Origin: JACJYC01 sp964558465
Lineage (GTDB): Bacteria > Bacteroidota > Bacteroidia > Chitinophagales > Saprospiraceae
DNA: 64,000 bases
Direction: 5' to 3'
Assembly: GCA_964558465.1 (NCBI GenBank)
Contig: CAZLEF010000003.1
Span: forward strand, 70,829-134,828
The notes beneath the pieces were generated by a model. It ran no database searches. It was not told the origin of the DNA and saw only the letters and a program-made list of their open reading frames with translations. How positions within the stretch are numbered: position 1 is the first letter of the stretch; every line of letters starts with the position of its first letter. A program made the position numbers and the translations under genes. Below are positions 35,294-44,927 of the stretch, piece by piece.

Positions 35294-38200
35294 ATGAAAA
35301 CCATTTCAGAATATAATTTGCCCACTTTTCGGCCGGGCCAGGTTTTGAAACATTCCGACCTGAACAATATGGTCAATTACCTCGATAAACAGGATCGCCT
35401 TACCCGGGTTTATCTGCTAGGTATCGGCATTCTCGAGGGGCTGAAGTGCAGCTTCAATGCAGACGCTTCCAGGCTGATGATTGAAGCCGGCGCCGGGGTC
35501 AGTTCGGATGGATATTTCATTCAACTGGAAAGCAATTGGGAGTTGGTAAAATATTATGTAAGCCGGATCACCGTTGCGGAGGTCATCGGGGGAAGCAATC
35601 CCGCCAATGAAACAGATGTTTTTCACCTGCTCCGGGAAGAAGAGTCGCCCGATCCGCTACCTGGTTCCGGCGACACGCTGGCAGATGTGGAAATCAAACC
35701 GCTTTCCGATTTGCCTCAGGATGTGTTGGAGACGCATGTGTTGGTGATTTACCTGAAAGAAAAACACAGCAACTTCAACCGGTGTTTCAGTGATGTCGAA
35801 GAGGCAACGGGGAGTAACTTTTCACTTAAAGCCTTATTGATCGCCAAGGATTCTTACACTCTTTGCAGGGATGATCAGGGAGGAGCGGGAGATCAGACGG
35901 TTCCTGCTCCAGACAAATTTGAGCCTCCGTATATCCGCAGATTCGGGTACGATCCATCCGCCGGAAAAATTGATTTCCAGAAGATTGGCAGTTTTGATGA
36001 CTTTTTTTCGAATTATCTGGCCCTCTGCGAGGCCGCCGCGCCTGTGATTGCCAATGCCTATAAGGATGCCTATGATACCTACCGGGAAGTGCTCGACCAG
36101 CCCAGCTCAAATAATCCGTTCTCCAACCTGTATCTGGAACCCTCAGGTGCGGGAAATCCTGCTCGTAAAGGGAAACTGCAAATTCTTTTTGACTTTTTTT
36201 CAAGCGCCCCCAATGAGAGTTGGGAACGGATGGGCATCCAATATTTTTATGATTACCTGCGCGATCTTATCGCAGCGTATAACGAATTTGTGGAATGCGC
36301 CGAGGGGCTCAGTCTGAATGGGCAATTGGTGAAAAATGGCGGAAAACATCCGCGGCATCTGGCAATGGGGGTGGTAGAACCTGCCGACGGCGAAATGAAA
36401 TTCAGCCCTGAAAAATGTCGTTCGAATCTGCTCACCTCTGTCTTTCGCCGGGAAAACTCAGAAAAATATAGAAATGCCCAGTTTTTACTGGACCGCATGG
36501 TGAAACTTGTCGATATTGATTTTGGTGAAAACGGAAATATTTCCGGACTGGCCAAGTCCGCGGCCCGTCCAAAGATCGGTTTCCTGTCTGTTAAAAATAT
36601 TACCTCCAACCTGATTGCACATCAGACCGGGCCCTATATTAAACTACCGGTCCCTAACCTTCCTGAGTATAAAAAAACAACCCTTACTCCCAGCCATCTT
36701 TCCTCGAAAAGGCTTAGCAAAAGGGCTGTTCCGTATTACATCCATAAAAACATCCAACCGTCCTGGAATTTTTACCTCAATGAAACCGGCCGGAACATCG
36801 CAGTTATGGGGTATCATTATTCCCCCGCACAGCCACCTTTTGACAAACCACTTCACTATGACCTTGAATCCTTTACTTTTTTCCGCTTGGAAGGGCATAT
36901 TGGCAAAAAGCTGGATTTGGTCGTCAAAGAACTGGACCTTTTGCGAAAGGACCTGGATCTCCCCTTTGACATCCAATATGTCAAACTCAGTAAAGACCTT
37001 TCCGGGGCGCTGGGCGACGTAAAACTCCTGGCCGATGACCTGCAAATGTTTTACCAGGCGACCAGGGAGGAAATCATGTGCGAACTGCTGGATAAACCGG
37101 AGGCGGATGCTTTAAAGAAGACTTTGCCGGCTGAACTCCTCAAATTTGATTACAGGAACTTTGATCGTGAATTATCCAGACTGACTTCCGCATTGCCCGG
37201 ACCCTTCAGAGGTGAAAGAGAGGTCCCGGTTTCACCCTATTCCTGCGTCCTGTCACGAAAAGGTATTCTGAAATCCCTGAAAGATGATTGGACCACCCGA
37301 ATGGAGCAATTTCATGTTTTTTCATCCTATGCCGGCATACACCAGGGGCTCGAACATACGGCGGGTGTGCCCAAGGGAGGCGCCCTGGTGGTCGTTTACG
37401 CACAAATGAGCGCCGGTTCAGGTACGCTGCCAATGTTGACCGGTAATGAATTGATCGTTGTCGGTGATTTTTCTCTGGACTATAATTGCTGTTCTTACCG
37501 GGGCGGCGCCGTCCTTCCTGAAACCTATCTCGCGCTCATGCCCGGCGTTTTCTGCAGCGATGACAGTAAAGGTTACGAACTGGTTACTTATCCTTTGGGC
37601 GGAGTGCTGACGTGCGAACCCGAAGGCGAATTCTTGAAACAGGATGAGTTGAGCGGCAAGTTTTTCTTTTATCCCGACCAGATACCTGCAACCTTTTTTG
37701 AGGAAAACGGGAAAATGGAATTTCAATTATCCTATTCCAAATTTGGCCATACCTCAAAAACCAAAATTACCGTTTACCAGAAGCCGGTCTTTGATTTTCC
37801 CAACCCGACCCAATCGGTTACCATCCCTTCGGACGGGCAACCCGTGAGCCAGCGGGTAACTTTCCAGATCGCTGGGTTGCAGCCCGCCGATGCCGAACTG
37901 ACCTGGCTGATTTCCGGAGAACCTTCGCCTCCTTCCAATGGCGGTATGGAATTGACCTACGATTTTCCTTATTCGGAAGGACATATTTACGAAGTTAAAA
38001 TCATTGCAAAAAATGGTGTTTGTCAGACAGAACAAACCAAGGAATTCAGGATTTGTACCGAATCGATCGAATTAAGTTTGCCTGAAGGAAACGAATTGGA
38101 ACTGGGAGCCGGCGGTTCGCTGGCGGTCCTTGCAGCTCCGCAAAAGGGAATTTTCCGGCTATTGGACCCGGATGGACGTCCTTTGAGGGCTTTGGTCAAC

Positions 38201-39778
38201 CCCGTACAAGGCGGCGACCCCAACGCCTATACCTTATCCGGTGAAAACCTGAATAAAACCGGCGTTTACGAATTCATCTACAGTTTGCCTTATTGCCTGA
38301 AAGAAAAAAGAATAGCCCTTAACCTTAAGCTGCCGCCGGTTTATCTCGAAAAGGACCGTTTCTGTTCAAACGACGATACCGAATATCCGATCACCCTTGC
38401 AGCAGGTGTTGTCAGCCTCGCTCCGGACACCCCCGGGGTCCTTGTGCAAAACGGCATGTCTTTCTTTAACCCCACCCGGATTCCATCAGGAATATTCGGG
38501 GCGGATGGAGTGGCAAAGGTCAACCTGTCTTACCAACTTCCGAACAGGGGTACGGTGAACAAAGAACTGACGGTTTACCTGGTTCCGGAAATCGAAATGC
38601 TGGCTATGCGGCCACTGTACAGCCGGGGAGAGGTAATGGGCCAGAAAGCCTGCCTGCTGGAGGGATTCCAATTTGAATTTGGGGTAAAACCCCGGATTTG
38701 GCCGGGGTATGTCTGGAAAATCCTGGATTCGGATGCCGCCGGACAAAAAACCGGCCCAACGGTATCCTACGATTTTCTCTTCCGCGAAGGCCGCGAATTC
38801 CGCCTCCATTTGACAGCCTTGAATGAACCTGCTGTCAATGACGGGAACTGCCCCCTGGATACAGTAGAAATTATCCGTATCCCTTGCCCGGATACAGGGA
38901 TTGACTTCAATCTGACCCTGGCGGCCCAGAACCGGTCTCTCATACTTCCCTCTGTGGATAAGGATCCGACATTTGCGATCGGAGGGTTGCCGCTGGAAAT
39001 AAAGGCCAACCCGGTGGGGGGAGCTTTCCAGCTCTACAGCTTGGTGGAGGGGGCTGAAGTTGAAATCCCGGCAGGTTCGGCAGCGCCAAAGTTGGTAATC
39101 AGCCAACCCGAAGCCTGCGAAGAGGAAAAAATCATTTATCACTTAGGTGTCGAAAACAATCAAATGGCGCCCGGGAAATATCGCCTCAGGTATTGGATCA
39201 GAGATTGCATCGATGAAAAAAACAGCAAGGCGGGCATGAGCTTCACGGACTTTAACATGGCCATCAGGGAACAACAACCCTCCAATCCCCTTATTATGAG
39301 GGGCGCGCCGGAACCTTCCGCGCTTCCAGCCGTACTGGTCAACCGCCTTAAAGCATACCGGAGTATCGTCGAGGAATTAAGGGAGGATGCCAATATCCCG
39401 CGTTCCAATGCCTTCAAATTTGCGGAAGACCTGATGAAAACAGCCAATGACCCGGGCTCATTGATCACCCTCATTGAACTCGCAGCGCCGGCCGCCGCCA
39501 AAAAATCCCTGGATAGCTCCGGGCAATTAAAGGAGAAGTATGCGCAGTTGCTGGATGCAGTGGTCTTTTATTTCCTTGATCGGCTGGTCGCCTTTAACCC
39601 CGTCGAAGTTTCCGAAAACAACCTGACCTTGGTCCGGAAAATGTTCGATGTTTTGTCGGGGGACGGCATAGATCAAAAATCCTTGGCTAACCGCTGGAAT
39701 GCTGAAGAATTGAAAAGAGCCCTTGGAGAGCAAGCTGCCGCCGTGGGGCAAATACAGGGAGTTTTGTCCACAAATTAA
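35294..39778 (+). CDS. Large outer baseplate or fibre-like protein (1494 aa)
   Basis: The N-terminus (LPTFRPGQVLKHSDLNNMVNYLDKQDRLTRVYLLGIGILEGLKCSF) resembles an attachment domain seen in eCIS loci of Bacteroidota. Residues about 330-720 are helical. Residues about 820-1330 contain repeated beta-sandwich units with PKD/Ig-like traits, for example AGLQPADAELTWLISG and YDFPYSEGHIYEVKIIAKNG. The C-terminal 130 residues are helical. No signal peptide is seen. No Pvc13-like trimeric fibre gene is present, so this may take the receptor-binding role; this is inference from position and Ig-like repeats. Confidence 0.7.
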   Translation: MKTISEYNLPTFRPGQVLKHSDLNNMVNYLDKQDRLTRVYLLGIGILEGLKCSFNADASRLMIEAGAGVSSDGYFIQLESNWELVKYYVSRITVAEVIGGSNPANETDVFHLLREEESPDPLPGSGDTLADVEIKPLSDLPQDVLETHVLVIYLKEKHSNFNRCFSDVEEATGSNFSLKALLIAKDSYTLCRDDQGGAGDQTVPAPDKFEPPYIRRFGYDPSAGKIDFQKIGSFDDFFSNYLALCEAAAPVIANAYKDAYDTYREVLDQPSSNNPFSNLYLEPSGAGNPARKGKLQILFDFFSSAPNESWERMGIQYFYDYLRDLIAAYNEFVECAEGLSLNGQLVKNGGKHPRHLAMGVVEPADGEMKFSPEKCRSNLLTSVFRRENSEKYRNAQFLLDRMVKLVDIDFGENGNISGLAKSAARPKIGFLSVKNITSNLIAHQTGPYIKLPVPNLPEYKKTTLTPSHLSSKRLSKRAVPYYIHKNIQPSWNFYLNETGRNIAVMGYHYSPAQPPFDKPLHYDLESFTFFRLEGHIGKKLDLVVKELDLLRKDLDLPFDIQYVKLSKDLSGALGDVKLLADDLQMFYQATREEIMCELLDKPEADALKKTLPAELLKFDYRNFDRELSRLTSALPGPFRGEREVPVSPYSCVLSRKGILKSLKDDWTTRMEQFHVFSSYAGIHQGLEHTAGVPKGGALVVVYAQMSAGSGTLPMLTGNELIVVGDFSLDYNCCSYRGGAVLPETYLALMPGVFCSDDSKGYELVTYPLGGVLTCEPEGEFLKQDELSGKFFFYPDQIPATFFEENGKMEFQLSYSKFGHTSKTKITVYQKPVFDFPNPTQSVTIPSDGQPVSQRVTFQIAGLQPADAELTWLISGEPSPPSNGGMELTYDFPYSEGHIYEVKIIAKNGVCQTEQTKEFRICTESIELSLPEGNELELGAGGSLAVLAAPQKGIFRLLDPDGRPLRALVNPVQGGDPNAYTLSGENLNKTGVYEFIYSLPYCLKEKRIALNLKLPPVYLEKDRFCSNDDTEYPITLAAGVVSLAPDTPGVLVQNGMSFFNPTRIPSGIFGADGVAKVNLSYQLPNRGTVNKELTVYLVPEIEMLAMRPLYSRGEVMGQKACLLEGFQFEFGVKPRIWPGYVWKILDSDAAGQKTGPTVSYDFLFREGREFRLHLTALNEPAVNDGNCPLDTVEIIRIPCPDTGIDFNLTLAAQNRSLILPSVDKDPTFAIGGLPLEIKANPVGGAFQLYSLVEGAEVEIPAGSAAPKLVISQPEACEEEKIIYHLGVENNQMAPGKYRLRYWIRDCIDEKNSKAGMSFTDFNMAIREQQPSNPLIMRGAPEPSALPAVLVNRLKAYRSIVEELREDANIPRSNAFKFAEDLMKTANDPGSLITLIELAAPAAAKKSLDSSGQLKEKYAQLLDAVVFYFLDRLVAFNPVEVSENNLTLVRKMFDVLSGDGIDQKSLANRWNAEELKRALGEQAAAVGQIQGVLSTN

Positions 39779-39790
39779 CGAACGCAAACA

Positions 39791-42778
39791 ATGGCTGTCA
39801 ACCGTCATATCATTGCCAAGCAAATATTTGACCTCACCCTGGCAGGTGGAACAAATGGCTATCTCCTGCAGGAAAAATTCAGCAGACTTTACTGGCAAAA
39901 AGTGGCCCCTGCGCTCAGCGGGTTATTTGATCAGTTGGCAGAACCCAATATCCTGCTTCGGATCGAACGCCTGGAACTGGATCTGGGCGAAATGAACTTT
40001 CAAGAATTGGATGCGGAGTTGGCCAACCGACTGGTTCGAAACCTGGAGAGCAAATTGAAGGATTTGTTGACGGTGGTCAAAAATCAGGTTCAGCAAATGT
40101 CTGTCTCCTACAGCCATTTTGCAGCCTGGCTTTATTTTCTTGAAAATGGGACCCTTCCCTGGACATCGGCCAATTTGACCGAAGAAGAACTGCACAAAGC
40201 GGCCCTGGAAACCATCGCGCTTGAGACGAAGGCGGTTGATCAGTTTATGCAGTTGTTGCAAAAACGACCCCATGTGATCCGGCGCCTGGCCATACAGCAC
40301 CCTGCTGCTTTTTTAAAACAATTGACGGAAGCCGTCAGCGGCCGGCCCCAAACACAACTGGCGCAACTGGCCGGCGAACTTGACCAGCTTGTTTTGGAAA
40401 TGGAATTGGAAAAAATCCTGCCGCAAGCCGGATTGGACCTGCATACCCGCCATTCTTTCTGGATCAACGTCTTTCAAAAGATGATCAGGGGCGAAAACCC
40501 GTTGGTTTCGTCGGGTTTGATCCGGTCTGTTTTTGAAGAAACGATGGGACAACTTTCGCCCTTGCAATTTTGGAATGCGATAGTTGTACGGGTGCGTGAT
40601 CAGTCAAAAATGTTTCCTATACTCAGCCAACTGTTGAGCCGGGTTTCAATTCCTGCATCCGAACCAAAATCCGGGATGGGATTGCCCGAAGCAGAAGGTC
40701 AGGATGTCGGGCCCCCTTCCGCGAATCCTGCTGCCGAAGCGGAATCTTTGACAGGATCCACCCAGGAAGACAGTCATAAAAACCCGGAGACTGCAAACCC
40801 GGAACCGGTAAAGTCAGAAAAAAATGTTCCTCCTTCTCCAACGGAACAATCTGAAGCGACCAGCGTATCTGTCTGGCCTGTTCCCGGGCAAAACCTGCCC
40901 GACGCTCCCGGTTCATCGGAGGAAACGGAAAAAATCAAATTGGAGGCCCGGCTGCAAGCGGAACCGCCGGCCGTTCGGGATGCACCGCAACCGGAACCGG
41001 ATGCTGTATTGCGTTATCCGGACGAAGACAAGAACAGGTCCAGTGAACCAACCGCCCGAAAGGAAACAGATGAAATAAAACACCCGGTATGGGCAACAGA
41101 AAATGCCGGACTAACCCCTGATTTGGAAAAAGGCGTAACGCCGGCATCAGAGACCCCGCCAAATATGGAGGGGCCGGCTGTACACCTGGAGATTGGGGCC
41201 CTGCTTCAAACGGATGATCCGCTTGAAGTAAACCCTTTGAAAGAGGCTGTTTCCGGCGTCCAACCACAGGAAAGAACCCTGCAGGAGACCGGACAAGGAC
41301 CAGATCCTGACCCTGGAAAGATCATAAAGGAATCCCAATCTGTGCAACCAACCCCCGATAGGGATTCCACATTGGTGAATAATGGTCATGTGCAGGACGG
41401 GAAAGGCCCGCTTCCGATCGAAACGACCCGGGATGCCAGTGTGTCAGATAAGAATCCTTCCCTTTTGTCAACCGACCCCCCGCATGGGCAGACAAAAGAA
41501 CAGGGTCAGGAAACGGACAGGGATTTACCAGCAGGAAATGAAGAAACGGAAGACGTGCGGAAGGAAGCAGTGTCGGAGGAGAATTTCTTATTTGAGCAAA
41601 GTGAACCGCCGGCTGCTGAACAATCCGAACCTGATGAGCAGGCAGATGAAAAGGTGAAACGGAGAAAGATCAAAACCGAACCGGCAATCCATGAAGAAGT
41701 AGCCGGGCAGGCAGCCGATGAACCCGGTCCAATATCCCCATTGGAAAAATCAATTGAAACGGGTCCGGAAAAAAAGGGTACCTTTCAAAACAAAAAAACC
41801 AAAGCGGGTGAGCCCGAACACATTTCCTGCAAAAAAGAGATCCAAAAACCGGAGACGGAATCAAAAAAAATGAACGATTCGGAAAAAACGGAGGAAAGGT
41901 CAAAATTGCCGGAACTGGATACCGGTCAGGATAAAGCGGCGACGGATACCTATCCATTTGAAAAAACTTCCTTTGTTGAAAATAAACCGTTCGGAGAACC
42001 GGAATCCGCTCAGACAGAACCCGCCGGCAACCAGCAAAACGACCAGGCAGACAGGGTTTCCGGCAAATTAACGACCTCGGAAGAACCCTTGAAAGAACAA
42101 CCTCCCGGCGATGAAAAACGGATAGCTGCCGGGCCGGATTTTCCTGTCTTATCAGGGGGCGCCATACCATTGGAGAACAAATCGTTATCCATTGACCAAA
42201 GATCGGAAAACAGCTTGATTCCCCGGGGAGGTGGTCCTGGCCCTGTTCATCCTGCCTTTTCCCATCATCCCCAGGGCGCCGTATATTACCTGAGCAATGC
42301 CGGCGTAATCCTTTCACATGCCTTTTTGAAAACGTTTTTCGAGGCTTTGAATTTGGTGAAAGGAAAAGAATTTACAGACGAGATCAGCCGGCACAAGGCC
42401 GTCCATTTGATCGAATACCTGGCCACCGGCAAATTAAAACAACCGGAATACGAACTAGTGTTGCCAAAATTTTTGTGCAACCTGCCTTTGGAAACGCCGC
42501 TGATCCGGGATGTGAACATTCAGGAACAGGAACTGGCAGAAGCGGAGGACCTGCTCGCGGCCATGATCACCCACTGGGGCGCGCTTGGCAACGCCAGCAA
42601 CGATGCCTTGCGCGAAGGTTTCCTCCAGCGGAACGGGAAACTTGAACGACGCGCCAACGGCTGGTACCTGGTCGTTGAAAGGGTGGCAATGGACATCCTG
42701 TTGAACCGCCTGCCCTGGAACCGGAGCATGGTCCAGTTGCCGTGGATGCAGGAACTCTTGCGGGTGGAGTGGGGGTGA
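39791..42778 (+). CDS. Tape-measure protein (Pvc14-like)
   Basis: The 995-residue protein has a conserved N-terminal domain (about 1-285: HIIAKQIFDLTLAGGTNGYLLQEKFSRLYWQKVAPAL, then FAAWLYFLENGTLPW). A very long disordered segment rich in Pro, Glu, Lys and Ser follows (about 286-825). The C-terminal domain (about 826-995) has GVILSHAFLKTFFEALNLV, HLIEYLATG, EAEDLLAAMITHWGALGNASNDALREGFLQR and LLNRLPWNRSMVQLPWMQELLRVEWG. The two ends match the contractile injection system tape-measure family; the middle length sets tube length. It is the last structural gene before the cargo array. Confidence 0.92.
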   Translation: MAVNRHIIAKQIFDLTLAGGTNGYLLQEKFSRLYWQKVAPALSGLFDQLAEPNILLRIERLELDLGEMNFQELDAELANRLVRNLESKLKDLLTVVKNQVQQMSVSYSHFAAWLYFLENGTLPWTSANLTEEELHKAALETIALETKAVDQFMQLLQKRPHVIRRLAIQHPAAFLKQLTEAVSGRPQTQLAQLAGELDQLVLEMELEKILPQAGLDLHTRHSFWINVFQKMIRGENPLVSSGLIRSVFEETMGQLSPLQFWNAIVVRVRDQSKMFPILSQLLSRVSIPASEPKSGMGLPEAEGQDVGPPSANPAAEAESLTGSTQEDSHKNPETANPEPVKSEKNVPPSPTEQSEATSVSVWPVPGQNLPDAPGSSEETEKIKLEARLQAEPPAVRDAPQPEPDAVLRYPDEDKNRSSEPTARKETDEIKHPVWATENAGLTPDLEKGVTPASETPPNMEGPAVHLEIGALLQTDDPLEVNPLKEAVSGVQPQERTLQETGQGPDPDPGKIIKESQSVQPTPDRDSTLVNNGHVQDGKGPLPIETTRDASVSDKNPSLLSTDPPHGQTKEQGQETDRDLPAGNEETEDVRKEAVSEENFLFEQSEPPAAEQSEPDEQADEKVKRRKIKTEPAIHEEVAGQAADEPGPISPLEKSIETGPEKKGTFQNKKTKAGEPEHISCKKEIQKPETESKKMNDSEKTEERSKLPELDTGQDKAATDTYPFEKTSFVENKPFGEPESAQTEPAGNQQNDQADRVSGKLTTSEEPLKEQPPGDEKRIAAGPDFPVLSGGAIPLENKSLSIDQRSENSLIPRGGGPGPVHPAFSHHPQGAVYYLSNAGVILSHAFLKTFFEALNLVKGKEFTDEISRHKAVHLIEYLATGKLKQPEYELVLPKFLCNLPLETPLIRDVNIQEQELAEAEDLLAAMITHWGALGNASNDALREGFLQRNGKLERRANGWYLVVERVAMDILLNRLPWNRSMVQLPWMQELLRVEWG

Positions 42779-42890
42779 TTCACTTAAAACGAATTTCAAT
42801 GGGAGATGAATTACTGAGCAATCTGAGAACTGAATTATCCAGGGATTTACTGTCGCGCAGGCTGAATTTTTTTGCAAAAAGCGAAACGAT

Positions 42891-42968
42891 GCCCTCCTTC
42901 GTCAAGGCTACGGCGCGTAAAAAACCATGCCCTCCTTCGCCTGCGGGCTACGGCGGGTAAAAAACCAT
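42891..42968. repeat. Two tandem CCTTCG...GGCTACGGCG repeat units
   Basis: Two units (42891-42928 and 42929-42968) share GCCCTCCTTCG at the left and GGCTACGGCGSGTAAAAAACCAT at the right (S = C or G). They lie in the spacer between the tape-measure and first cargo genes. The second unit can fold (CGCCTGCGGGCTACGGCG). A 53-codon frame across them (42799-42960) is not called. Related C/G-rich motifs occur in the 100-bp inverted repeat. Confidence 0.75.
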
Positions 42969-42982
42969 GAAACAATGAAACC

Positions 42983-44902
42983 ATGAAACATTCCGAAAAC
43001 ATATCCAAAACGACGCATATTCAACACCAGAAGGCCGAAAGTCCCTTTTTTTCAGAGCAGGAAAAGGGCGCTGGGGAAACTGGTAAAAGCGCTTTTTGGG
43101 GAGGTACCGGAATCAATTCTTTTTTCCCTCGCGCCGGGGTCCAGGCCAAACTCACCATCGGCCAACCCGGAGATCAATACGAACAGGAAGCCGACGCCAT
43201 GGCCGACCAGGTAGTGCAAAAAATGGCAGCCGGCAGAAATCAACCCGTTCAGCGGATGTGCGCCGACTGCGCCAAAGAACAAGAACAGGGCATAACCCCG
43301 AAACTCCAGGCCAAATCCATCTTCGAAAGCAACGAAGAGCCTGTACAGCGGAAATGCGCCAAATGCGAAGCGGAATCCGCCCGGGAAGAACAAGGCGAAC
43401 AGCCCGCAATCCAAACCCGCATCAGCCCCATGCTGCAAACCAGCCGGAGCGAGGAGGGTGCAGCGTCCTCCGACCTGGAAAGCCGGCTCAGTTCCACCAA
43501 AGGCGGCGGTTCGCCCCTGCCGGACCAAACACGCTCCTCGATGGAATCTTCCTTCGGGGCCGATTTCAGCGGGGTGCGGGTGCATACCAACGCCGGTTCG
43601 GTGAAGATGAACCAGGAACTCGGCGCGCAGGCGTTCACCCACGGCAGCGATATTTATTTTAATTCGGGCAAGTACAGCCCTGGGAGCACAGAGGGGCAAC
43701 GGCTGCTGGGGCATGAGCTGACGCATGTGGTGCAGCAGGGGGGGGGGCATGCAGGTCATATGCAGCAAAAAGAAAAATCCATTCAACGTGAGGCGGAAGA
43801 CGCGGCTAAGAAAAAAGGAAATTTCAAAGTTTTTTCACCAAAAATTAATGCTTCTGTTGGTAAGAGTGGCAAAAATAATCCAGAAGATGTTAAGGTCGTC
43901 CAAGAATTGCTTATTTCACAAGGATATGATCTGGTTAAAATTAACGGTACAATCGATGAGGCTACTCAGGCGGCTATCATTGATTTTCAAATGAAAAAAT
44001 TTCGTAATTGGAAAAAGCCAGATGGTAGGATTGACGTTAATCAGATGACGTGGAAAGCGCTTACCAAAAATTATTTCTTTCCCGACGAGACAGATCGGGA
44101 GCGAAAACAGTTTGATATTAAGAAAAGTGTGATGTTTTTTCCGGACGATATTTCCAAAGCGGTACAAGGAACTCTTGCCTATGTAAGCGATTCAGATAAG
44201 GATTTAAAGGATGACGTTATTGAATGGAATCGCCAGTCTGCCGAAAAATCGGCGGGAGTTAATCCTGTTCCAGTAAAGAATATTCATCATGTGACCAGAG
44301 TCTTGCAACAATACTATGATAAAGGTATTTCTATAGATACTTTAATTTTTTCCTCTCATGGGTCTTATCAACGGCATGGTTTTCTTGTTGGGAATGAAGT
44401 CATTACGATAGATCGGATTTCCAGATTGAAGCCGTTACGCAATCTTTTGGCTCCAAGTACCAAATTGGTGGTAATGGCGTGTCATGTCGGCGGAGGTTCC
44501 AATCCACAAAAAGCAAAAATTTATGCCAAGAAATTAGCAGATACTTTAGGGATTACCGTTTATACAAGTAGGAGTTGGTCCATTGGGACAAAAAATCTAT
44601 TTAATGTAGGGGTGGATGAAGGCGACTCCAAAACCTATGCCTCTTATTTTGGCAAACCGAGTGCATATGAAAAATCAGATATTAAAAACAGGCCCAACGT
44701 CTATGAATTTTTAGGTGAGTGGCTTGAAGCAACCCCTGGTAAAAAAGAAACCAAAGTAAAAGTGGTAAATGCGGTAGAATTTAAGCCGGATGGAACTTTT
44801 ACGGTTTCTGATAAACGTTTCCCTGGTCTTTCCGAAGATGAACAAAAGCTTTTACAAGATCTCATAAATGAATCTAAAAAACCCAAAACAAAAACTAAAT
44901 AA
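42983..44902 (+). CDS. DUF4157 eCIS cargo protein with caspase-like His/Cys domain
   Basis: The 639-residue protein has an FF-rich leader (PFFSEQ near 21, SFFPRAGVQAKLTIGQPG near 46), CxxC pairs (MCADC, KCAKC) and the DUF4157 core ending in the zinc-protease-like motif GHELTHVVQQ (H244, H248). A PG_binding_1 domain (about 285-355) follows, then a C-terminal domain with IDTLIFSSHGSY (H459) and KLVVMACHVGGG (C500). A His-Gly and Ala-Cys dyad after two hydrophobic strands is the clan CD (caspase/CHAT/DUF4347) pattern. The DNA becomes A/T-rich just after the DUF4157 core at about 43750, suggesting a swapped toxin end. No signal peptide is present; delivery through the eCIS is inferred. Confidence 0.85.
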   Translation: MKHSENISKTTHIQHQKAESPFFSEQEKGAGETGKSAFWGGTGINSFFPRAGVQAKLTIGQPGDQYEQEADAMADQVVQKMAAGRNQPVQRMCADCAKEQEQGITPKLQAKSIFESNEEPVQRKCAKCEAESAREEQGEQPAIQTRISPMLQTSRSEEGAASSDLESRLSSTKGGGSPLPDQTRSSMESSFGADFSGVRVHTNAGSVKMNQELGAQAFTHGSDIYFNSGKYSPGSTEGQRLLGHELTHVVQQGGGHAGHMQQKEKSIQREAEDAAKKKGNFKVFSPKINASVGKSGKNNPEDVKVVQELLISQGYDLVKINGTIDEATQAAIIDFQMKKFRNWKKPDGRIDVNQMTWKALTKNYFFPDETDRERKQFDIKKSVMFFPDDISKAVQGTLAYVSDSDKDLKDDVIEWNRQSAEKSAGVNPVPVKNIHHVTRVLQQYYDKGISIDTLIFSSHGSYQRHGFLVGNEVITIDRISRLKPLRNLLAPSTKLVVMACHVGGGSNPQKAKIYAKKLADTLGITVYTSRSWSIGTKNLFNVGVDEGDSKTYASYFGKPSAYEKSDIKNRPNVYEFLGEWLEATPGKKETKVKVVNAVEFKPDGTFTVSDKRFPGLSEDEQKLLQDLINESKKPKTKTK

Positions 44903-44927
44903 AAATCTAAAATTTCCATTGTTATCC

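Noticed and set aside
15416..42778. Type VI secretion system or prophage tail
   Set aside because: There are no TssJLM membrane-complex genes, no ClpV, and no capsid, terminase or integrase. The Pvc16-, LysM-, DUF5908- and DUF4157-type genes point to an eCIS.
42799..42960. 53-codon frame starting MGDELLSNL behind the tape-measure gene
   Set aside because: Its second half is encoded entirely by the tandem repeat units; probably a remnant or chance frame.
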